Part shown: positions 6,357-10,000 of the stretch, piece by piece | Position numbering within the stretch: position 1 is the first letter of the stretch | Layout of the letters: each line of letters starts with the position of its first letter | DNA from: Symbiodinium natans | Lineage: Eukaryota; Sar; Dinophyceae; Suessiales; Symbiodiniaceae | Length of the DNA: 10,000 nt | Reading direction: 5' to 3' | Assembly: GCA_905221605.1 (NCBI GenBank) | Contig: CAJNDS010002081.1 | Coordinates: forward strand, 521,476 to 531,475 | The notes under the pieces: generated by a model | The model's input: only the letters and a program-made list of their open reading frames with translations | Told to the model about the DNA's origin: nothing | Databases searched by the model: none | Position numbers and translations under genes: made by a program

Positions 6357-6378
6357 CCTAAACCCTAAACCCTAAACC
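6357..6378 (-). repeat. Short CCCTAAA array in front of a start codon
   Basis: Two to three units ending AAACC, immediately followed by ATGG. In model F this would be the 5' leader. Confidence 0.92.
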
Positions 6379-7473
6379 ATGGACGCTGTAGTAACAAGCC
6401 ACAGACAAGTGGGGTCGTCGTTGCGGGACGGAGCGCCCTCGAAAGAGCATGCCGTAGCCAGCAAAACTGACCAGATATCCCCCTCATACCCCCCCTTCTC
6501 CCCCCCCCCCCCCCCGCTTTTACCAGACTATACCCCCCTGCCCCTCATCCTTTATACCCCCGTCTTTTACCCCCTTGTACACCCCCATACCCCTCATCGG
6601 GGGGAAAGCCCCCATGGAACTCTGGTGGCACAGACTATGGCTGACGCCACACTGCACAGGACAGGCGACACAACTCAACCATGGTACTGGGGTTTGGGGT
6701 TTAGGGTTTAGGGTTTAGGGATACCAAGCCCCGAAACCAGGACACTATACAAGGCCGCAGCTGAAACCGTACTGAGGACAAGCGCAGCGAGCAGTGCGAA
6801 GCCATCATAAACCACAAGACCAGGGCTTAGGGTTTAGGGTTTAGGGTTTAGGGTCTGGGGTTGGTTTAGGGTTTAGGGTTTAGGGTTCCTTCCTAGCCGA
6901 CGCCCTGGCGGGACGTGGCCCCAAGCGCTCACGGTGCATCTGCGTGATAGCCTCCGAGATGAGACCCAAGTGTGGCACCAAACGGCGCTGCAGGGTTTAG
7001 GGTTTGGGGTTAGGGTTTAGGGTTTAGGGTTTAGGGTTTAGGGTTTAGGGTTTAGGGTTTAGGGTTAGGGCTTGGGGGTTGCAACCCTAGACCGGGAGAA
7101 TGTTACGGAACCCTGAAAGAAGTCGAAAGAGCCAGTGTAGTTGTGGTTGCCTTTTTTAAGCCGGGCCGTCTTCCCAGGACTGTGTGGACGAGTGTGGCCA
7201 GGCGCGGGCCGGGCGATCGTGAGTGAAGCTTCTACCCAGAGAGCCAGACTCCCGGGTTAGGGTTTAGATTGTATCGAGCGTGCCCTAAACCCTTGCAGAA
7301 AACCCATATTTTTATGCAGATTTAGCGTTCGAAACAGCGAAAGCCTGAAATTTATGACATGCAAGAACACACTATTGCCTCTTCAGGACATGGCTGCTAG
7401 AGCCTTAATGAAACTTCTGCACTCTTGGCAGCTGGTACCTCCAAACAAAGGCAAAGAGGTCTCGAGAGTTTGA
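6379..7473 (+). CDS. Candidate model F: proline-rich N terminus, Cys-rich middle, product unknown
   Basis: The start context AAACCATGG matches a eukaryotic optimum. Proposed exons are 6379-6683, 6741-6793, 6897-6994, 7091-7136, 7161-7218 and 7299-7473 (TGA 7471-7473), 735 nt, giving 244 aa in phase. Residues 1-36 are mixed; residues about 37-76 are Pro/Leu/Tyr-rich, encoded by C-runs; the middle is Cys/Arg-rich (RCICVIASEMRPKCGTKRRC, then DCVDECGQARAGR). The last exon is open from array edge CCCTTGCAG| and contains ALMKLLHSWQLVPPNKGK. Good signals are TTCCTTCCTAG| (6896) and ATC|GTGAGT (7219). Doubtful parts are donor GTGCGA at 6794 and a 24-nt intron at 7137-7160. A simpler alternative is a two-exon gene, 6379-6683 plus 6741-6810 (TAA), of 124 aa. 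No family recognised. Confidence 0.38.
6500..6515 (+). repeat. C16 homopolymer inside the proposed coding exon
   Basis: Encodes part of a Pro run in model F. Its length is a likely place for sequencing or replication slippage, which would shift the frame. Confidence 0.93.
6689..6721 (+). repeat. Short TTTAGGG array
   Basis: TTTGGGG then three TTTAGGG. It lies in proposed intron 6684-6740 of model F (donor TG|GTACTG). Confidence 0.95.
6825..6890 (+). repeat. TTTAGGG array
   Basis: CTTAGGG start, clean units, an interruption TCTGGGGTTGG, then clean units. It is followed by the acceptor-like TTCCTTCCTAG (6896). Confidence 0.96.
6991..7071 (+). repeat. TTTAGGG array
   Basis: About eleven units, with TTTGGGG second and two hexamers (GTTAGGG). 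It starts directly after CGCTGCAG at the end of an open stretch, so GTTTAG at 6995 would be the donor. The acceptor is TTGCAACCCTAG (7090). Confidence 0.98.
7253..7296. repeat. Pair of telomere-type remnants in opposite orientation
   Basis: GGGTTAGGGTTTAG (7254-7267) and GCCCTAAACCCTTGCAG (7282-7298), 14 bp apart. Both lie in proposed intron 7219-7298 of model F. Confidence 0.8.
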
Positions 7474-7474
7474 A

Positions 7475-8450
7475 ATGCTTGCGTGTAAGTTAGTGGTTCA
7501 GGGTTTAGGGTTTAGGGATTGGGCTTTGGTTGTTGTGTTGACCCCTGACCGCTTGTTGTACACACAGGCTTGCAGAGGCAAAAATGGTACAGAACAGCGT
7601 GCTGCTCAGTACGTTCATCACGGTTGTTGCCTTTTTCTCTCGTTTTCTCTCGTTTTTCTTTGTTGTTTCATTCTTTCTTCGGGTCTTTCCGTTATGGTCT
7701 CCTTCTTCCTGAACTGAATGATGTTTTTCAATTTCTGTCGATCTGTATGTTTAAGATTTTGTCATGTATTTCTTTCTGTCATTCTTTTTGTGCATTGTTC
7801 CTTTATGTCGTTGTTTCGTTGTGTCGTTTTGTTCTTTCTTTCTTTGGTTTTTCTGTGTTTCTCTATTTCTTTCTTCTTGGTCATTCGTTCTTTTTTTGTT
7901 TTTTGTTTTTCTTTGTGTTCGGGGAGGATAGCAGCGCCCATTCATATGGCGACCATTTCCAAAACACGGGTATTGACAGCGTTTTTGCCTTTTTGCACAA
8001 CCACCCCCCTTGCACCCCCCCCCCCCCCCCCTGCCCCCCCCCCCCCCCCCCCCCCCCTGCACCCCCCCCCCCACCCCCCTCCCCCCCCCTCCCCCCGCCC
8101 TGCACCCCCCCCCTGCTGCACCCCCCCCCCTGCACCCCCCCCCTGCCCCCCCCCTGCACCCCCCCACCCCGAAACTTCTTCCGAAAGGCAAAAAAAAACA
8201 CCAAGTTTTTTGAGTGGCCTGCTTCCTAAACCCTAAATCCTAGCCCTAAACCCTAAACCCTAAACTCAGCAATCAACCTCTGCAGGCACCGGAGCTTTGC
8301 CGGACTCCAAGCACTGAAGCAAACTCGGAGGCAGAGGGTTCAGGGTTGAGGGTTTAGAGTTCAGGGATTGGGGCTTAGGGTTTACGGTTTAGAGTGTAGC
8401 TACCGGATGCACAAGACTTCGTGGATGAGACCCCGAGCCCGAACTCCTAA
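7475..8450 (+). CDS. Candidate model G: small gene with one clear intron, product unknown
   Basis: Proposed exons are 7475-7484 (ATG), 7568-7608, 8286-8337 and 8416-8450 (TAA 8448-8450), 46 codons including the stop. Intron 7485-7567 is the most canonical in the window. The terminal stretch is acidic and ends EDFVDETPSPNS. An alternative last acceptor at 8399 keeps the same final frame but needs the other open frame of 8286-8337. In exon 7568-7608 all three frames are open, so the coding frame is uncertain. The 5' part may lie upstream instead, since the exon ending at 7484 overlaps the end of model F. No family recognised. Confidence 0.27.
7485..7567 (+). other. Probable intron, GTAAGT...TTGTACACACAG
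   Basis: 83 bp with a consensus donor GCGT|GTAAGT and acceptor CACACAG|G. It contains two TTTAGGG units (7503-7518), so even this ordinary-looking intron carries the heptamer. Confidence 0.55.
7499..7518 (+). repeat. Minimal TTTAGGG tract
   Basis: CAGGGTTTAGGGTTTAGGG, between two and three units, inside intron 7485-7567. Confidence 0.93.
7619..7920 (+). repeat. T-rich polypyrimidine low-complexity tract
   Basis: Made of TTTCTT, TCTCGTTT, TTTGTTG and similar words with very few A. Only the first part (TCTCGTTTTCTCTCGTTTT) is a clear tandem repeat. Confidence 0.85.
8003..8170 (+). repeat. C tract with TGC/TGCA interruptions
   Basis: Long C runs broken by TGCA or TGC at least seven times, plus single A, T and G. 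In places it is a loose CCCCCCCTGCA minisatellite. The opposite strand is G-rich and quadruplex-prone. Confidence 0.92.
8224..8265 (-). repeat. CCCTAAA array
   Basis: Five to six units with CCTAAATCCTAG variants at the left. A CTCAG (8265-8269) follows, and then the stronger acceptor CCTCTGCAG at 8285. Confidence 0.96.
8336..8396 (+). repeat. Degenerate TTTAGGG array
   Basis: TTCAGGG, TTGAGGG, TTTAGAG, TTCAGGG, ATTGGGG, CTTAGGG, TTTACGG and TTTAGAG. Nearly every unit is mutated, which marks an older array. It follows AGAGG|GTTCAG. Confidence 0.93.
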
Positions 8451-8485
8451 GCCCCCATCCACCCTGCACACCTTATACACTCTAA

Positions 8486-8609
8486 GCCCTAAACCCTAAA
8501 CCCTCAACCCTCCTCAACCCCAAACCCTAAACCCTGAACCCTGAACCCTGAACCCTGAACCCTGAACCCCAAACCCTAAACCCTAAACCCTAACCTAAGC
8601 CTAACCCCT
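8486..8609 (-). repeat. CCCTAAA array with CCCTGAA block
   Basis: Left part is mixed, the centre is a run of five consecutive CCCTGAA, and the right part is clean CCCTAAA ending CCTAACCTAAGCC. CCCTGAA is the complement of TTCAGGG. Confidence 0.97.
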
Positions 8610-8638
8610 GGGCGGCTAGGAGGTGTCGCCCTTGTCAG

Positions 8639-9916
8639 GAGCTGGCGGTGGTATCTCAGCCTCCGACACCTCAGGATGACGCATCCTCGGCTCTCCTCGG
8701 AGTCAGACGGTTTAGGGTTAGGGTTTAGGGTTTAGGGTTTAGGGTTTAGGGTTTGGGGTTTAGGGTTTAGGGTTTAGGGTTTAGGGCAATAGTCATAACA
8801 GAGTATGATTCTGTGATATTCTGTGGTATCTGACTAATCGGCTGAGCACGATAGGAACATGACAATATGAGAATCTCATAACACAGAAGTATCACTTTGT
8901 AATAATTTAGTATAATTTAGTACTAAAATGATATCATAACATAGCAGCATCATATCACCGTATGTTTGTGACAACAACAAAAACAGAATAATACTTCGCA
9001 TGATCAGAGACCAATATCAGAATGTAACAATATAAGAGTACTATAAGATATTGATACACCACATAAGACGATCATGTTTTATTCGGATGATTTAGCAATA
9101 GAGAATGTTTGAATACAAGAGCATGCGACCATAGTAATAAACACAATGCTAACGTAAGAGTATACAATAGCATGACACAAATAAATAAACCGAATAGTCT
9201 CTTAGTATACTTATATAAGAATACACGCATCTAACAAAATAGTATCAAGATGATACAACACTACAACAGTATAGTAATATACTAGTTTAATGCTAAAGTG
9301 GTATTGTTGAAACTAAGAATAGTTCAGCAATTCAGGTTATTGTTGTCATTGCTACTAGGTCTATTTCTCTTATTAATACTATTCTTGTTCATGTATATAT
9401 ATATATAGATAGATAGACATCATGATATACACATGAAAACACGACAACAACAACACAATTCTTAAGTAACATATAACGTAAGAACATCATGGCCTTCATG
9501 CTTTTGGTTGCATTATGGGTATGGTGGTTGTGTTATGTGTGTGTTGCGCGCATTCTTGTGTTGCTATTGGAATATTGTGCTTGTTGTGGTTGTATGGTGA
9601 TCCTTGTGATGTTGGTTTCATCGCGTTGTGATGTAGCCGCCAGTTTGCGACTGAGGTAGATTGGGCTTCCCTCAAGCGGCAGCTTGCAGGCGAATGGCTT
9701 GGACCACGAGGCTATCCCGGCTTATTGTGGCAGAGACTGAACCGACGACGGACGACGACGACGACCGACGACGACGATGACGATAGCGACGAGAGCGACG
9801 CGACGATAGCGGCGATAGCGACGACGATGAAGACAAGGACGAGGCATGATGAAATCAGGAGAAGGAGGAGGGATCGATCGAGAAGGAGGATCCACATGCT
9901 GCATGGCGCAGATTAA
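8639..9916 (+). CDS. Candidate model H: two-exon gene ending in a basic, Asp/Thr-repeat tail
   Basis: Proposed exons are 8639-8709 and 9637-9916 (TAA 9914-9916), joined in phase (CG|C). Exon 1 lies between GCCCTTGTCAG| and AGACG|GTTTAG and reads ELAVVSQPPTPQDDASSALL. Exon 2 is the longest convincing open stretch in the window, about 93 codons, and follows GTGATGTAG|; the acceptor CCGCCAG| at 9643 also works. It begins QFATEVDWASLKRQL, continues with LGPRGYPGLLWQRLNRRR, then a Thr5 and Asp6 run, an Ala/Ile/Thr stretch, and an Arg-rich end (RRRRRDRSRRR). An acidic patch beside Arg-rich stretches suggests nucleic-acid or chromatin contact, but I recognise no domain. The stop codon is the TAA of a CCCTAAA array. 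The junction over a 927-bp intron is uncertain; exon 2 itself is more secure, near 0.55. Confidence 0.4.
8709..8786 (+). repeat. TTTAGGG array
   Basis: About eleven units with one hexamer and one TTTGGGG. It starts directly after CAGACG, so GTTTAG (8710) would be the donor. Confidence 0.98.
8787..9636. other. AT-rich then GT-rich stretch without heptamers or gene
   Basis: 8787-9320 is A-rich with many ATA, ACA and GATA words. 9330-9400 is T-rich, 9420-9480 A/C-rich with ACAACAACAAC, and 9490-9636 strongly G/T-rich (TTGTGTTG words). No frame longer than a few dozen codons looks coding on either strand. It is either the large intron of model H or an intergenic region with the promoter of that exon; no TATA or initiator assignment is defensible in such AT-rich DNA. 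Confidence 0.5.
9393..9418 (+). repeat. TA and GATA microsatellite
   Basis: A TA run of about seven units followed by three TAGA/GATA units. Confidence 0.92.
9742..9835 (+). repeat. GAC/GAT-type trinucleotide-rich coding tract
   Basis: ACG, GAC and GAT triplets with a frame slip of the triplet phase near 9765, so the same repeat is read first as Thr (ACG) and then as Asp (GAC/GAT) in one frame. Later AGCGAC and ATAGCG units continue it. Confidence 0.9.
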
Positions 9917-9931
9917 ACCCTAAACCCTACA
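9914..9931 (-). repeat. Short CCCTAAA tract providing a stop codon
   Basis: GATTAAACCCTAAACCCTACACCC, two to three units. Its first TAA is in frame with model H. Confidence 0.93.
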
Positions 9932-10000
9932 CCCGCATATTGAGTGGTCCATGTTGCGAGCTGCAACAGCTTCAAAATTGATCAGCGCGGCGAGACTGGC
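9932..10000. other. Unique DNA, unassigned
   Basis: No repeat and no decisive open frame. CTGCAACAG at about 9961-9969 could be an acceptor for an exon running off the window. Confidence 0.25.

Larger units (their letters stand above)
7609..8285 (+). other. Large polypyrimidine intron-like stretch
   Basis: It starts CTCA|GTACGTTC, a good donor, and ends CAACCTCTGCAG|. It holds a T/C-rich block (7619-7920), a short mixed block with no supportable gene (7921-7998), the C tract (8003-8170), and a CCCTAAA array (8224-8265). The long Pro-rich and Gly-rich frames across the C tract on both strands are low-complexity artefacts. Confidence 0.45.

Noticed and set aside
7570-8236. Long plus-strand frames of 172-219 codons ending in Pro/Cys runs, and Gly-rich minus-strand frames over the same place
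   Set aside because: They arise from the T/C-rich block and the C tract, which is open in several frames at once. There is no start context, and composition is pure low complexity.
9712-9904. Minus-strand hydrophobic Val/Ser-rich frames
   Set aside because: Antisense shadows of the GAC/GAT tract in the better supported plus-strand exon 9637-9916.
1-10000. CRISPR array, bacterial operon, rRNA or tRNA genes
   Set aside because: Heptamers are continuous tandem repeats without spacers of constant length. No ribosome-binding-site-spaced ORFs, no tRNA cloverleaf and no rRNA-like conserved words were seen.

Overview
This window is nuclear DNA of a eukaryote. It is dominated by interstitial arrays of the plant/alveolate-type telomere heptamer, TTTAGGG on one strand and CCCTAAA on the other. 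About 35 arrays or remnants lie along the 10 kb, switching orientation many times and separated by 40-300 bp of non-repetitive DNA. There is no bacterial gene layout, no long ORF, no rRNA or tRNA and no CRISPR. Dense TTTAGGG-type tracts inside gene-bearing DNA, GT-AG introns, roughly balanced base composition and the lack of similar mobile elements best fit a repeat-rich segment of an Eimeria-like coccidian (telomere-like AAACCCT repeats are described in that genus). This is inference. A dinoflagellate, a chromerid or another TTTAGGG lineage is not excluded, and the (CAG)n repeats expected of Eimeria are not seen here.

The main result is that the unique islands between arrays read as small plus-strand exons. 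Many arrays begin or end within a few bases of a plausible splice site: AG|GTAAACCC at 2829 and 4489, AGA|GTAACCC at 5485, AAACCCAG| at 4415, AAACAG| at 3632 and 5258, CCCTTGCAG| at 468 and 7298. Joining the islands across arrays with GT-AG rules and checking phase by hand gives eight candidate models: A 1-851 (5' end outside), B 987-2786, C 3203-3716, D 3966-5084, E 5259-6178, F 6379-7473, G 7475-8450, and H 8639-9916. Neighbouring models could be parts of fewer, longer genes. No product was recognised. Short exons in fairly GC-rich DNA are easily open by chance and I chose among alternative sites, so each model is a hypothesis. The best supported parts are exon 9637-9916, exon 1126-1276, exons 4416-4488/4607-4692/4813 onward, the ACCATGG start at 6379, the open stretch 7299-7473 and the intron 7485-7567.

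Four stretches lack heptamers. They are a T-rich intron-like tract with a 23-G run (2298-2738), an AT-rich tract with a 54-bp in-frame duplication (5321-5471), a polypyrimidine block ending in a long C tract with TGCA interruptions (7619-8170), and an AT-rich then GT-rich stretch (8787-9636). A TATATG/TA microsatellite lies at 4026-4125, and a GAC/GAT-rich coding tract at 9742-9835 encodes Thr and Asp runs.

If the models hold, nearly every intron consists largely of telomere heptamers in one orientation or the other, as if telomere-type DNA had been the raw material or the later filling of introns.
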